Shown here: positions 48,468 through 57,672 of the stretch, one piece after another | How positions within the stretch are numbered: position 1 is the stretch's first letter | Layout: each line of letters opens with the position of its first letter | Origin: RYN-230 sp963793825 | GTDB lineage: Bacteria; Actinomycetota; Actinomycetes; Streptosporangiales; Streptosporangiaceae | Length of the DNA: 64,000 nucleotides | Reading direction: 5' to 3' | NCBI GenBank assembly: GCA_963793825.1 | Contig: CAWCBE010000007.1 | Span: forward strand, 744,001-808,000 | Notes under the pieces: generated by a model | Told to the model about the DNA's origin: nothing | Database searches by the model: none | What the model saw: only the letters and a program-made list of their open reading frames with translations | Translations under genes and position numbers: made by a program

Positions 48468-49234
48468 GTAGCTCCCCGGGGCTGGCCCGGCCACGGCCCG
48501 GCCTGGCCAGCCGTGAGGTGGCGCTGCTGCTGATCCTGGCGGCTGGTGCCTGGGCGGCGACCGTTGCGATCGCCCGCGGGATGTCTGGGATGACGGGCAC
48601 GATGGGGCTTGGCCTCGCCCTGTTCGTGCCGGTGTGGACGCTGATGATGGCGGCCATGATGATGCCCTCAGTGGCGCCAACGGCCTCGTTGTATGCCAAG
48701 ACCGTGCAAAGCAACCGGACGGCGAGGGTCGCCGGGCTGGTGGCAGGCTATCTGGCCGTCTGGGCGGCGGCCGGGCTGCCCGCGTACGGGCTGGCCCGGC
48801 TCACTGGCTGGCTGACCGGACAGCATCCCAGCGCGGCGCACGTGCTGGCCGTGGCGGTATTCGCTGGTTGCGGCGTCTACCAGCTGAGCAGGCTGAAGGA
48901 CCGTTGCCTGGCGCATTGCCGCTCCCCGCTCGCGCTGCTGCTGCACTACGGCTCCTACCGGGGCAGGTTCCGCGACCTTCGCGTCGGCGCCCATCACGGT
49001 GGTTACTGCCTGGGCTGCTGCTGGGGACTGATGGCGATCCTGGTCGCGGTGGGCGTGATGAACGTGGCCGCGATGGTCGGCCTGGCCGCCCTGGTGCTGA
49101 TCGAGAAGGTCTGGACCCGGGGCCCGGCGGCGGGCCGGCTCGCCGGCGTGGCGGCACTGGCCCTCGCGGCGGCCACGATCTGGCTCCCCTGGCTTGCCCC
49201 CGGGCTGCACGCCGCGCCGCAGATGATGGGCTGA
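48464..49234 (+). CDS. DUF2182 integral membrane protein
   Basis: Polytopic protein of 256 residues with about seven TM helices. It has the characteristic Met-rich segment PVWTLMMAAMMMPSVAPTAS and a His/Cys loop HHGGYCLGCCWGLMAILVAV, plus KDRCLAHCRSPLALLLHY. The Met, His and Cys content suggests metal (perhaps copper) handling, but no activity is established for the family. It is translationally coupled to the DUF1326 gene. Confidence 0.87.
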   Translation: MSSSPGLARPRPGLASREVALLLILAAGAWAATVAIARGMSGMTGTMGLGLALFVPVWTLMMAAMMMPSVAPTASLYAKTVQSNRTARVAGLVAGYLAVWAAAGLPAYGLARLTGWLTGQHPSAAHVLAVAVFAGCGVYQLSRLKDRCLAHCRSPLALLLHYGSYRGRFRDLRVGAHHGGYCLGCCWGLMAILVAVGVMNVAAMVGLAALVLIEKVWTRGPAAGRLAGVAALALAAATIWLPWLAPGLHAAPQMMG

Positions 49235-49329
49235 CCCCAGGGGCCGGGCATCTCCCCGGGGCGCCGGTTCTGGTGGTCCAGGGCTCTGGGTCGGGGCGGC
49301 CTAGACTCGGCCTAGACTCGGCTCCCGTG

Positions 49330-49728
49330 ATGACCGGCGACCGCGGGGAGCCTGGCCCGCAGGTATTTAACATCCTGCGCGGGGAGGCCAGCCAGGTCCG
49401 GGCCACGCCGTTCGGGGACGTCGGGACCGTGTTCTCCGGCTCGGGCCTGGAAATGGTCTGGGTCAGCAAGCTGGCCGAGCCTGTCGATGAGGGCTGGTTC
49501 TCCTCGGCGGAGGTGGACCTCATCCTGGTGGTTCAGGGGCAGCTGAAATTCGAGTTCGAATCGCCTGAGCAGCCCGGCCGTGTGCTGGGGGTGGGGGACG
49601 TGCTTGTCCTGCCCGCTGGTGCGCGCTGCCGTGCCTACCGATGGCCACGCGACGCGCGCGAGGCAACCGTCTTTGTTGCCGCCTACCCAGCGGGCGGGAA
49701 CCGGCCGCCCGCTGAGCACAGCCCCTAA
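49330..49728 (+). CDS. cupin-like protein
   Basis: A 132-residue single cupin barrel. Segments VSKLAEPVDEGWFSSAEVDL, ILVVQGQLKFEFESPEQPGR and LGVGDVLVLPAGARCRAYRW match cupin motifs 1 and 2, but the usual HxH metal ligands are not evident. It may bind a small ligand rather than a metal. Start ATG 49330, with a GTG directly before it. Confidence 0.72.
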   Translation: MTGDRGEPGPQVFNILRGEASQVRATPFGDVGTVFSGSGLEMVWVSKLAEPVDEGWFSSAEVDLILVVQGQLKFEFESPEQPGRVLGVGDVLVLPAGARCRAYRWPRDAREATVFVAAYPAGGNRPPAEHSP

Positions 49729-49834
49729 CACGGGGCACTCGGCTTCCTGGCCAACGATTCCCCCCGGGGGCGAGCGGGGAAAGCACGTATTGGTGCTATT
49801 CGTTCACCGGCGTCTCCCCACCCGCCGGCCCGGC

Positions 49835-50131
49835 ATGATCCCGTTCACCGTCGCGGAGATCGTACGCCTGCTCGCTGCCTGGCTCACCTGGCGCGCCCCG
49901 CCCGGCCGCCCCACCCGGCCGCCCCGCCCGGCCGCCCCGCCCGGCCGCCCCGCCCGGCCGCCCGCCAGCTGGCTCGCCTGGAGGCGGAGCCACCAAGCCC
50001 TCGCCCGCTGGTATCACCCAGCGCACACGACTCACCCGGGAAACCGGCATCGCCCAGGTCAGCTAGCGAATGACTGCTGCCGTACCAGGTCCCCGGACCG
50101 CGCCGGCTGGCTGCTCCGGGAGACGGAATAA
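49835..50131 (+). pseudogene. C-terminal remnant of a transposase
   Basis: A ~98-codon frame opening MIPFTVAEIVRLLAAWLTWR and containing SWLAWRRSHQALARWYHPAH. This pattern (TVAEI-RLLA, then W-x-WRR-HQ-x-AR) is the tail found on many actinobacterial transposases and their relics. Between the two halves is a Pro/Arg-rich expansion encoded by a CCGCCCCGCCCGG repeat (about 49900-49965). No catalytic part remains. Confidence 0.45.
50008..50084 (+). repeat. insertion-sequence remnant, direct repeat copy 1
   Basis: About 77 bp from CTGGTATCACCC to ACTGCTGCCGTAC, similar to copy 2 at 50908-50980. The best-conserved part is GTCAGCTA-CGAATG-CTGCCGTAC. It covers the transposase-tail motif WYH and sequence beyond it, and lies just before the PhyH-type gene. 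Confidence 0.6.
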
Positions 50132-50170
50132 CCCGTTGAGAGAGTGCGGCCGGCGGGGGAACGTGTCCTT

Positions 50171-50848
50171 ATGGCCACGGAAACGCGGCTGACCCCGCGG
50201 CAGCGGCAATCCCTCAAGGATGACGGGTACCTGCTCGTGCCGTCCCTGCTCGGCGCCGCCGATCTCGCGCGGATCGCAGGCCGGCTGGCGGAGCACGTCC
50301 GGCGGACGGTGGCGGCCTGGGCCGAGGACCCCAGCCTGGACACCCACGGCGGCGCCGTCACTACCCGGTTCGACCTTGATGACCCCGGCCTCGCCCCCTG
50401 CTGCCAGCATCCGCTGCTGGCGGACGCGTGCGCCACCGTGCTGGCCGACGGCTGGCAGCTGCAAGCCCTGGAACTGCGCGCCCCCATCCCCGGGTCCGGC
50501 GAGCAGGGACTACACCAGGACTTCGGTCAAGGCCGCGGCGCGGGGCCCACCTGGCAGGCACTGTCGGCCATGTGGTGCATCAGCGAGTTCACCAGGGACA
50601 ACGGGCCGCTGCGGGTGATACCCGGCTCCCATCTGGCCAGCGAGCCGCCCATCGACATCGAGCACGGCTACGCCACCGGGATGGGCCCGCACCCCGACGA
50701 GGTGAAGATCATCGCACCCTCCGGGTCAGTGATCTTCTTCAACAGCCCCGACCTTTGGCACTCCGGCACCTTCAACTACACCCCCACCGCCCGGCTGGCG
50801 ATGACCGCATGCTTCGCCCCTGGGCCGCCCTGGCGGTTTGAAGACTAA
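50171..50848 (+). CDS. phytanoyl-CoA dioxygenase (PhyH) family protein
   Basis: Fe(II)/2-oxoglutarate oxygenase of 225 residues. The N-terminal RQSLKDDGYLLVPSLLGAAD is typical of the family. The iron triad is visible as HQDF (His and Asp) in GLHQDFGQGRG and His in SPDLWHSGTFNYTP, with the 2-oxoglutarate Arg in PTARLAMTACFA. RVIPGSHLASEP is the family strand. Hydroxylation substrate unknown. The ATG at 50171 has a GGGGGAA site. It stands alone, bracketed by two copies of the same IS remnant, so it may have been carried or rearranged by that element. Confidence 0.87.
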   Translation: MATETRLTPRQRQSLKDDGYLLVPSLLGAADLARIAGRLAEHVRRTVAAWAEDPSLDTHGGAVTTRFDLDDPGLAPCCQHPLLADACATVLADGWQLQALELRAPIPGSGEQGLHQDFGQGRGAGPTWQALSAMWCISEFTRDNGPLRVIPGSHLASEPPIDIEHGYATGMGPHPDEVKIIAPSGSVIFFNSPDLWHSGTFNYTPTARLAMTACFAPGPPWRFED

Positions 50849-50907
50849 CGCTGCTCCCTGCGGCGGCCCAGGCCCGCAAGCCGACGCCGGCTTCCGGCCC
50901 ATTCATC

Positions 50908-50980
50908 CTGGTACCACCGGCGCACACCGGCCCAGCACCCCGAAAGCCCCTGGTCAGCTAACGAATGGATACTGCCGTAC
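50908..50980 (+). repeat. insertion-sequence remnant, direct repeat copy 2
   Basis: CTGGTACCACCGG to ATACTGCCGTAC, about 73 bp in the same orientation as copy 1 (50008-50084). Its translation SWYHRRTPAQH mirrors RWYHPAHTTH in copy 1, so both are stumps of the same transposase end. No other coding is seen in 50849-51023. Confidence 0.6.
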
Positions 50981-51023
50981 GAGACGGTCATAAAGGAGAA
51001 CTTCAGCTACGAATGCCCGCTGC

Positions 51024-52319
51024 TCATGGCCCCGGCGTATCGCTCCGCGGGAGGTCGAATTTGTAGGCTAGCCCGGCTTGGGGCTGGAGCACGTGCAGCG
51101 GGCCGGTGCCGGTCCAGTAGGCGACCTGGAAGTAGAGCCCATCGGTGGCCACGATCCACAGTCCTGAGCCGCCTGCGGCCCAGCGCGCGGACACGACGTC
51201 GCTGGCACCTGCGGGGAATGCCCCGAGGACGGCGGGGAGCGCAGAGACCGGGATCGGGCCGCCTGGAACCCGGGTTAGCTTGCGGGCGCTGATGTCCGCG
51301 ACATAGACATACGTGCCGGTGGACAAGCCATGGCGATCAACGGTGTCCAGTGGGAGCGCCAGACGCTGGCCCGCCGGGTCGAAGTCCGGTGTGTCGTCGG
51401 GATTGATGGCTGTGTGCGGTGGCAGGGGGATCTCTGTGCCCGGGCCGCCCCGCAGGTCGGTGACGTGCAGCAGGCAGCGGGCCGGGCAGGACGCGGCCTG
51501 CCAGGCCACTTGGTAGGCGTCAGCACCGGCGATGATTGCGTTCTGCGGGATGCCGGCAGGCTCAACGCTGCCGTCGGCCGGGTCGATCATCGTCAGTACC
51601 CCAGCAGGCCCCTGGACGAGCAAGCCCCGGACCGTGGCGGCAGCAAGTACTCGTGCACCGAGGTCGAGGGCATCAGACATACGGTGGCCGGCCTCATCGA
51701 TCAGCCGGGCCGGACTGTTTGCCGGTCCGTTGCCCCAGGGCGGCCCCGCCTGCTCCACCCAGATGCTGCGCTGGTCCGAGGCCACAGCCATGTAGTTCGC
51801 CCGGGCGATGACGCGCGGCACACCGGCCCCCGATGCGCCGACCGGGATGAACAGGACATCCCCGGTATCAGGGAGGCCTGCTGCGCCATGGCTGGATATC
51901 AGGGCGACGACACCGCCAGACACCGACGCGACCTGCTGTACCGCGGCACCCGGGCCGAGCGGGTCGCCGGCGGGCACGAAACCGGACCATACGTCGGTAA
52001 GCGACGCCGGTCCCTGGCCGCCGGCATTCAGCAGCCGCAGTCCGCCGCCACCGAGGAACAGCAGCGCAGGCCGCGCGATACCCGGCCGCAACGGCGTTCC
52101 GTGAAAGATCCGCGGTGCGGCCAGCGCCACCGGTGACGGCGAGCTGCGGGCCGCGTGGGGACGCGGACGGCCAGCACCGCCCAGGACCAGATGGACAGCG
52201 ATACCGCAGGCGATGAGCACCGCCACCGCCACGCCTGCGAGCAGCCGTCCGCGCCCCGGGTTGCGGAGGCCAGGATCGCGGCCGCTGCCGATCACATCGA
52301 AGGCTGGCCCATCAGGCAC
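51024..52319 (-). CDS. membrane-anchored protein with repeat-rich extracellular domain, unknown function
   Basis: A 431-residue protein: cytoplasmic start with Arg/Gly, one TM helix (LLAGVAVAVLIACGIAVHLV at about 27-46), a short Pro/Ser linker, then ~370 extracellular residues. These contain recurrent strand pairs such as DVLFIPVGASGAGVP, RSIWVEQAGPPW, AVTM-type DPADGSVEP, TYVYVADISARKLTRVPGGP and SGLWIVATDGLYF, which suggest a beta-propeller. One Cys pair (SCPARC) may form a disulfide. No enzyme motif recognised. Confidence 0.65.
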   Translation of the reverse strand: MPDGPAFDVIGSGRDPGLRNPGRGRLLAGVAVAVLIACGIAVHLVLGGAGRPRPHAARSSPSPVALAAPRIFHGTPLRPGIARPALLFLGGGGLRLLNAGGQGPASLTDVWSGFVPAGDPLGPGAAVQQVASVSGGVVALISSHGAAGLPDTGDVLFIPVGASGAGVPRVIARANYMAVASDQRSIWVEQAGPPWGNGPANSPARLIDEAGHRMSDALDLGARVLAAATVRGLLVQGPAGVLTMIDPADGSVEPAGIPQNAIIAGADAYQVAWQAASCPARCLLHVTDLRGGPGTEIPLPPHTAINPDDTPDFDPAGQRLALPLDTVDRHGLSTGTYVYVADISARKLTRVPGGPIPVSALPAVLGAFPAGASDVVSARWAAGGSGLWIVATDGLYFQVAYWTGTGPLHVLQPQAGLAYKFDLPRSDTPGP

Positions 52320-52489
52320 AATGCGAACGTATCAGCGGGGCACCGCCCGGGAAATCGCCGCCCGCGGCCGCCGCTCCCATGCTGGTGACACCCACGGTAC
52401 GCCAACGTCTCATCCGGGCCCCTCCGGCCGGCCGCTGCCTCAGCCGGCCGCTCATCCACTTCTCCCCCTGCCTCACGACGCCCGCGGCC

Positions 52490-53350
52490 TCAGCCCGAGC
52501 CAGGCGGCGGCAGCCCGATCGGGTTGGGGAACGGCAGTCCGGCCGCGGCACCGATGGCCAGGGGACGCAGCAGCTGCGCCAGTCGCGCCGCCGCCGGCCT
52601 GCCCAGAGCACGCCACGGTCCGGCGGCCAGGGCGTCAGTGTGCGCCTCAACCTCGTCACGCGCGGTCGTGGCCGCGGCGGTGGGCAGGCCACCGGCATCC
52701 AGCCAGCCGCGGGCGGCCAGCCGCTCCGCGGCTTCCTCCCACTCCTGGTCTGACCAGCCGCGCGCCGGCTGCAGAAACCCCCGTGCATGGTCGACAGCCG
52801 CCCGCCACACCAGGCTCTCGCATCCATCCAGCCCGGCGACCAGCAGCGCGGCGACGTGACCGTCCCCGCGATGCTCGCGCAGCACCGTGGCGGCCTGCCA
52901 CAGCACCTCGAACGGATCCTCGGGCCAGCCCAGGTCAGCATGCGCGGCAGCCAGTGGACGACCCGCGACCTCTACCGCGCCGGCGGCCTCGCGGCACAGG
53001 CGGGCGGCCTCGGCGACGTCAGCCTCACCGAGCAGCCTGGTCAGTGCGGCCCGTGCCCCCTTCCTGCGGGCCCGCAGCACGCTGGCGGGATCGGCCAGCT
53101 CCCATACCTGCGGAAGAGCCCGGTCCACCATCGGCCGGGCGAAACCGAAGAACGCCGCGTACACCGGGCCCGGCCCGACCGGGCCCAACGGGGCCGCGCG
53201 GCCGGCGAAGTACCCGCGCCAGAAACCACGCAGGCCCGCCTCCCCGTACGCGGCCCGCGCCTCCGGTGCGAAATAGGTGACCGCGTGGAGTGGCTCGAAC
53301 AGCGTCCACATCACCCGGGCGATGCGCGCCGGATCGTCCGGGAATCCCAT
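52490..53350 (-). CDS. SCO6745-like (SalK-related) protein
   Basis: A 286-residue mostly helical protein opening IARVMWTLFEPLHAVTYFAP and GLRGFWRGYFAGRAAPLGPV, then FFGFARPMVDRALPQVWELA, all typical of the actinobacterial SCO6745 group. The middle and C-terminal helices resemble an HTH-like DNA-binding unit (WSDQEWEEAAERLAARGWLD). Biochemical function is not established. The ATG is at 53350; the gene stands alone. Confidence 0.75.
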   Translation of the reverse strand: MGFPDDPARIARVMWTLFEPLHAVTYFAPEARAAYGEAGLRGFWRGYFAGRAAPLGPVGPGPVYAAFFGFARPMVDRALPQVWELADPASVLRARRKGARAALTRLLGEADVAEAARLCREAAGAVEVAGRPLAAAHADLGWPEDPFEVLWQAATVLREHRGDGHVAALLVAGLDGCESLVWRAAVDHARGFLQPARGWSDQEWEEAAERLAARGWLDAGGLPTAAATTARDEVEAHTDALAAGPWRALGRPAAARLAQLLRPLAIGAAAGLPFPNPIGLPPPGSG

Positions 53351-53612
53351 CCGCCGACACTACCGGCCGGAACCGTGCGGCGACGGCCGGGAATCCCGCT
53401 CCGCCCCACCCCGCCGGCCGCTTGCCGCAGGCCGGAAGACGCTGCCGGGCGTAGCTGACAGAGCCGCGTCAGAGGTGATGTCGGCGGCAATGGTGGTGCT
53501 GAGCCGGCTGTGGCGGGCCGGGCCGGGCTGGATGACCAGGACAGGGCGCCGCTTGGCAGGCTGGCTGCCGCGCGTTCCGCCCAGCCGGCCCAGCAGATGC
53601 TGCCGCGGCCGA

Positions 53613-54305
53613 TCACCACTCGTCCTGATCTGCCAGGTACCCGCGGCCGGCCGCGGACCGGGCCGCGCTGGAGTCATCGCCGCCTGCGGCGGCAGGCGCT
53701 TCGCCGATCTGCTGGGTGAGTGAGTACGTGGCGGGCTGGTCCAGGTGGATTCGGGCGGATCGGGAGAGGGCGACGATGAACGGCTCGCGTGCCCGGGGGT
53801 CGCAGTGCTCAGCTTCGAGCCTCGCCTTATCGGCGTTGGCGTCCTCGCCTGCGGGGAAGTCCTGTCCCTCGCCGCAGGCCAGCCGCATCGACCCGCGGCC
53901 GTCCCACACCGGGTCACCGGGAAACGTGATGTCGATGATCACGTGCTGGCCAGCCACGGTGATCACGAGATAGCGGTGCACGTCGGCCAGTCCCCCTTCC
54001 GGGACCGCCGTGGCCGCCTCCGCCCCATGGCGCTGGAGCACTGCGGTGCAGTCCGCACGGTACACGCGGTGCACCAGGCGTGGGCACAAGCCCGGCCACC
54101 GCTCGGCGAGCAACTGGGCCAGCAGGGCGTGCTTCGTCGAGCAGGTCCCTTTCCATTCGCCGATGACCCCTTCCGGGGTGCGTGATCCCGGGCGGCCGTA
54201 GGAGATGGCGTGTACCGCGTGCACAAACTGGCGCACCGATGGGTTGGCAGGCAGGCCGGCACGGACAGCGAACTGGGTAAACAGCGGGCCGCTCACCCGG
54301 GCCAT
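53613..54305 (-). CDS. transglutaminase-like protein, unknown function
   Basis: About 230 residues. A Cys in EWKGTCSTKHALLAQLLAER, His in GGLADVHRYLVITVAGQHVI and Asp in IIDITFPGDPVWDGRG occur in the order and spacing of a transglutaminase/papain-like Cys-His-Asp triad, and GTCSTKHALLAQLL is a good match to such cores. The N-terminal FTQFAVRAGLPANPSVRQFV packs before it. The C-terminal ~40 residues are Ala/Ser-rich. The start is taken at the ATG 54305 without a strong ribosome site; in-frame starts up to 54455 exist. Possibly a peptide-processing or crosslinking enzyme. Confidence 0.55.
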   Translation of the reverse strand: MARVSGPLFTQFAVRAGLPANPSVRQFVHAVHAISYGRPGSRTPEGVIGEWKGTCSTKHALLAQLLAERWPGLCPRLVHRVYRADCTAVLQRHGAEAATAVPEGGLADVHRYLVITVAGQHVIIDITFPGDPVWDGRGSMRLACGEGQDFPAGEDANADKARLEAEHCDPRAREPFIVALSRSARIHLDQPATYSLTQQIGEAPAAAGGDDSSAARSAAGRGYLADQDEW

Positions 54306-54402
54306 GGTAGGGCGCTGGTACGCGCCCGGGTGATGGGCCGTTCGCCGGCCGACATGGCGCCCGGGTACTGGCCGGTGCATGCCAGTGGATAACGTGAGGG
54401 CC

Positions 54403-54754
<352 letters not shown>

Positions 54755-54877
54755 GGCAGGAGTATCAGCACGGCACGGTATACCGGATCAGGGCCTGGAG
54801 CAGCCAGCCGATGATGACCCCCGGCGTGCAGGACGGCCTTCAAGGTCATCTTCGGCCGGGGAGGGCCGGAACCCGGC

Positions 54878-55828
54878 CTAGGTATTGCCCGGTGGGATGA
54901 CCTTGCCCTGCTCGATGTCCTCGGCCAGTTTCGACTTGGCCGCCCGGGCTCCCTGATCCAGCACGCCGGAGCCGGCCGCCCGCGAGATGGCGTCGCCGCC
55001 GCGGCCGCGCAGCACCATGGCCATGCCGACGGCGATTAGCGCACCGGCGACCGGCCCGGCCAGGTACACCCAGTAACTCGTCCAGTCCCCGCTGACCAGG
55101 GCGGGGCCGAAGGACCGGGCCGGGTTCATCGACACGCCGCTGACCGGTGCCGCCCACAGGCCGGCCAGGGCGATGTAGCCGCCGACGCCGAGCGCGGCGA
55201 TCGCGCCGACGTTCTGCGCCGCGGACGCGGTGCCCAGGATCACGCTGACCAGGAGCGCGGTGAGCACGATCTCCATCAGCAGCGCCTGCCACGGCTGGTA
55301 CCCCGGGCCCGGCAGCGTCGCCCCCAGATGCTCCACGTTGCCGAACACCCAGCGCAGGAACAGGCAGGCCAGCGCCGCGCCAGCGAGCTGGATGACGATG
55401 TAGCCCGGGACCCGCTTCCACGGGAAATCCCCGCGCAGCGCGAAGGCCAGGGACACGGCCGGGTTCAGGTGCGCGCCGGAGACCGCGCCCATGAACAAGA
55501 TGACCGCCGTCACCATCAGGCCCGGCGCGACGACCGCCGCCGCCAGGCTGATCTGCCCCTTCGCGTGCAGCAGCCCTCCGCCCGCCGCCGCCAGGACCAG
55601 CGCGAAAGTGCCCAGCAGCTCCGAGAACAGCCGCCGCCACTCCCGCCGCGGGTCATCAAAGTCCCTGCGGTCCCCGAACTCCAGCGCGAGCACGCTATGC
55701 GTGCGCGGGAACGCGGTCCCCATCGCCGCGTCGAGCCGCTGCGCCGTGGCGCCGCTCACACCGCCCGCCGCCGGTGCGGGCGACTTGCCCGGACCGCCCC
55801 CCCGGCTCACCGGGACGTTGTCTGCCAT
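54878..55828 (-). CDS. aquaporin/glycerol facilitator (MIP) family channel
   Basis: A 316-residue channel with six TM helices and both half-helix motifs intact: SGAHLNPAVSLAFAL and SGVSMNPARSFGPALVSG. The Arg after the second NPA is the selectivity-filter Arg. N-terminal ~65 residues are a soluble extension (ALEFGDRRDFDDPRREWRRL) and C-terminal ~50 residues a charged tail, both longer than in AqpZ. The narrow second loop favours water over glycerol, though this is not certain. The ATG at 55828 is convergent with nothing and divergent from the DUF308 gene. Confidence 0.92.
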   Translation of the reverse strand: MADNVPVSRGGGPGKSPAPAAGGVSGATAQRLDAAMGTAFPRTHSVLALEFGDRRDFDDPRREWRRLFSELLGTFALVLAAAGGGLLHAKGQISLAAAVVAPGLMVTAVILFMGAVSGAHLNPAVSLAFALRGDFPWKRVPGYIVIQLAGAALACLFLRWVFGNVEHLGATLPGPGYQPWQALLMEIVLTALLVSVILGTASAAQNVGAIAALGVGGYIALAGLWAAPVSGVSMNPARSFGPALVSGDWTSYWVYLAGPVAGALIAVGMAMVLRGRGGDAISRAAGSGVLDQGARAAKSKLAEDIEQGKVIPPGNT

Positions 55829-56130
55829 CCCCTGATCCTTCCCGTCAACAGCACCCTAGGCTCCCCGGATCGGCCAGCCGCCTGGCATGCAAGATCACCA
55901 GGCTCCGCACCGCCGCCGGAGCGCAGAGCACCCTCATCACCGCCAGGCTCCCCGGCCCGCGAGGGCTTATGGACCTGCTCGTCTCCCTGACGCCGGCCGT
56001 TATCACCCGGAAAGGGTGAGGGCACCGGGTGAGCCGCACCTCGAACATAGGTAAACAGCGAGGCGCCAGCCCCTGTGCTCAGGCCAGCCACCCGGCCCCA
56101 GGTCCTGAGGAAAGGAATCGGGAGCGCTGA
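55829..56130. other. divergent spacer without a gene
   Basis: 302 nt between the aquaporin and DUF308 genes. A small hairpin CACCC-GGAAA-GGGTG lies near 56006-56020, and AAAGGAATCGGGAG serves as ribosome site for the DUF308 gene. No coding or known regulatory motif was recognised. Confidence 0.5.
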
Positions 56131-56709
56131 ATGGTCACCGACTATGGCGACGAACCGTCCGCACCTGGCCTACTAGCCGCCTCCTGGCAGGCGACGCTGG
56201 TCCTTGGCGTGCTGACCTTGATCCTCGGGCTCATCGTGAGCTTCCATCCGACCGGCTCACTGAACGTGGTTGCGGTCCTGCTCGGCATCCTGATGATTCT
56301 CTCCGGGATCTTCCACCTGATCAGGGTGTTCGAGCCGGCCGAGCGGCACCGGGTCTGGGCCGGCATCGCCGGATTGCTGTTCATCGTCATCGGCGTGGTC
56401 CTGATCCGCCACCTGCACCTGACCAGGGCGATCATCGGCCTCGTCATCGGCATCACCTGGATCGTCCAGGGGCTGACCTCGCTCATCGCTGGCGCCTCAG
56501 GCGGCGTCCGTGAAGGACGGGCCTGGTGGATCATCTTCGGCGCCGTGAGCCTCATCGCCGGGATCGTGGTCGTGGCCACCCCGGCCTCCTCGCTGAACGT
56601 CCTGGCCGTCCTGCTCGGAATCTGGTTCATCATCATGGGCATTTTCGAGATCATTGGCGGCTTTCTTCTCCGGCGTGCACTCCACACCAGCGAAAAAGTG
56701 AGCGCATAG
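56131..56709 (+). CDS. HdeD/DUF308-family membrane protein
   Basis: A 192-residue protein with six TM helices in three hairpins, each with the repeating pattern of the HdeD family (LGVLTLILGLIVSFHP; VAVLLGILMILSGIFHLIRV; IIFGAVSLIAGIVVVATPAS). HdeD contributes to acid resistance in enterobacteria; actinobacterial members are of unknown function and often sit with stress genes, as here beside aquaporin. Confidence 0.88.
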   Translation: MVTDYGDEPSAPGLLAASWQATLVLGVLTLILGLIVSFHPTGSLNVVAVLLGILMILSGIFHLIRVFEPAERHRVWAGIAGLLFIVIGVVLIRHLHLTRAIIGLVIGITWIVQGLTSLIAGASGGVREGRAWWIIFGAVSLIAGIVVVATPASSLNVLAVLLGIWFIIMGIFEIIGGFLLRRALHTSEKVSA

Positions 56710-56980
56710 GCCCCGTTAGCCCGCCGGGGCGGCCGTCAACAATGTCAGGGCCGCCAGTGCTGCCGAAACGACGGTGCGTTTCTGCAGCCAGTCGGCGAGG
56801 AGGCCGATCTGGCGCCTCCCCGGGTCAGCCAGGGCCGATCCGTGCGCAGGCATCGCCGGGACGCGACTCGCATCCGGATCAGCGATCACTGGTCGGCCAG
56901 GGGGATGAAATGCCCGATCTTCACCTTGCCAGGACGAGCCAGAAGTTCGGAAAGCGACGTACTATCCGGCTAGCGCAGTC

Positions 56981-57664
56981 ATGGCACAAGGTCACAAGGT
57001 GGTGGGGCGGATGGCCGGAGCGGTGCCCAGTGGGATCGACGAGATCGGCCTGCTGCCTGGCAGCCATGTGTGCGCCTTCTACCGGGGCGACACTGACCGA
57101 GACCGGCTGCTCAGCGGTTACTTCGGCGCGGGCCTGACCGCCGGCGACAAGTGCGTCTGCGTGGTCGATTCCGCGAGCACGGCGGAGTGGCTGGCCGCCC
57201 TGCCGCGGGCCGGCGGCGAGCCCGGGCCGCTGGACGGCCAGCTCGACATCCACCTGCCGGAATCGACCTACCTGGCGGGCGGGGAGTTCACCACCAGCGA
57301 CATGCTCACGTTCTGGACCGAGAACATGATCAAGGCGGAAGTCGACGGCTACACGTTCTGCCGCCTGGCGGGCGAGATGACCTGGGCACTGCGGGACGCG
57401 CCGGGCGTCGAGCACCTGGTCGGCTACGAGTCCGAGCTGAACCGGGTCACCGCCAGCTGCCCGGTCATCGTGCTGTGCCTGTACGACCTGGACCGCTTCA
57501 GCGGCGAGGTCGTGGTCAACATCGTCAAGACCCATCCGCAGGTGCTGGTCCAGGGCATCCTGGTCGAGAACCCCTACTACGTCGGGCCGGACGAATTCCT
57601 GGGGCCCAGCTCCATGCCCGCGGGCAGCTCTGTGCCCGCGACCCCCCGGTCGGCCAGCGCCTGA
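56981..57664 (+). CDS. MEDS-domain sensory protein (DcmR-like)
   Basis: A 227-residue protein consisting of a MEDS domain, a RecA-like sensory module first noted in methylotrophs and methanogens and present in DcmR. Signature: LLPGSHVCAFYRGDTDRDRL, LTAGDKCVCVVDSASTAEWL, LTFWTENMIKAEVDGYTFCR, EHLVGYESELNRVTASCPVI and CLYDLDRFSGEVVVNIVKTH. The start is 56981 or, with a better GGTGG site, ATG 57011. The PucR regulator starts 9 nt after its stop, so the two likely form a sensor-regulator unit for the epoxide genes downstream (inference). Confidence 0.87.
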   Translation: MAQGHKVVGRMAGAVPSGIDEIGLLPGSHVCAFYRGDTDRDRLLSGYFGAGLTAGDKCVCVVDSASTAEWLAALPRAGGEPGPLDGQLDIHLPESTYLAGGEFTTSDMLTFWTENMIKAEVDGYTFCRLAGEMTWALRDAPGVEHLVGYESELNRVTASCPVIVLCLYDLDRFSGEVVVNIVKTHPQVLVQGILVENPYYVGPDEFLGPSSMPAGSSVPATPRSASA

Positions 57665-57672
57665 CCGCCCCG

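Noticed and set aside
53351..53612. Short frames in the spacer before the transglutaminase-like gene
   Set aside because: All are Arg/Pro/Gly-rich shadows without ribosome sites; nothing recognisable is present.
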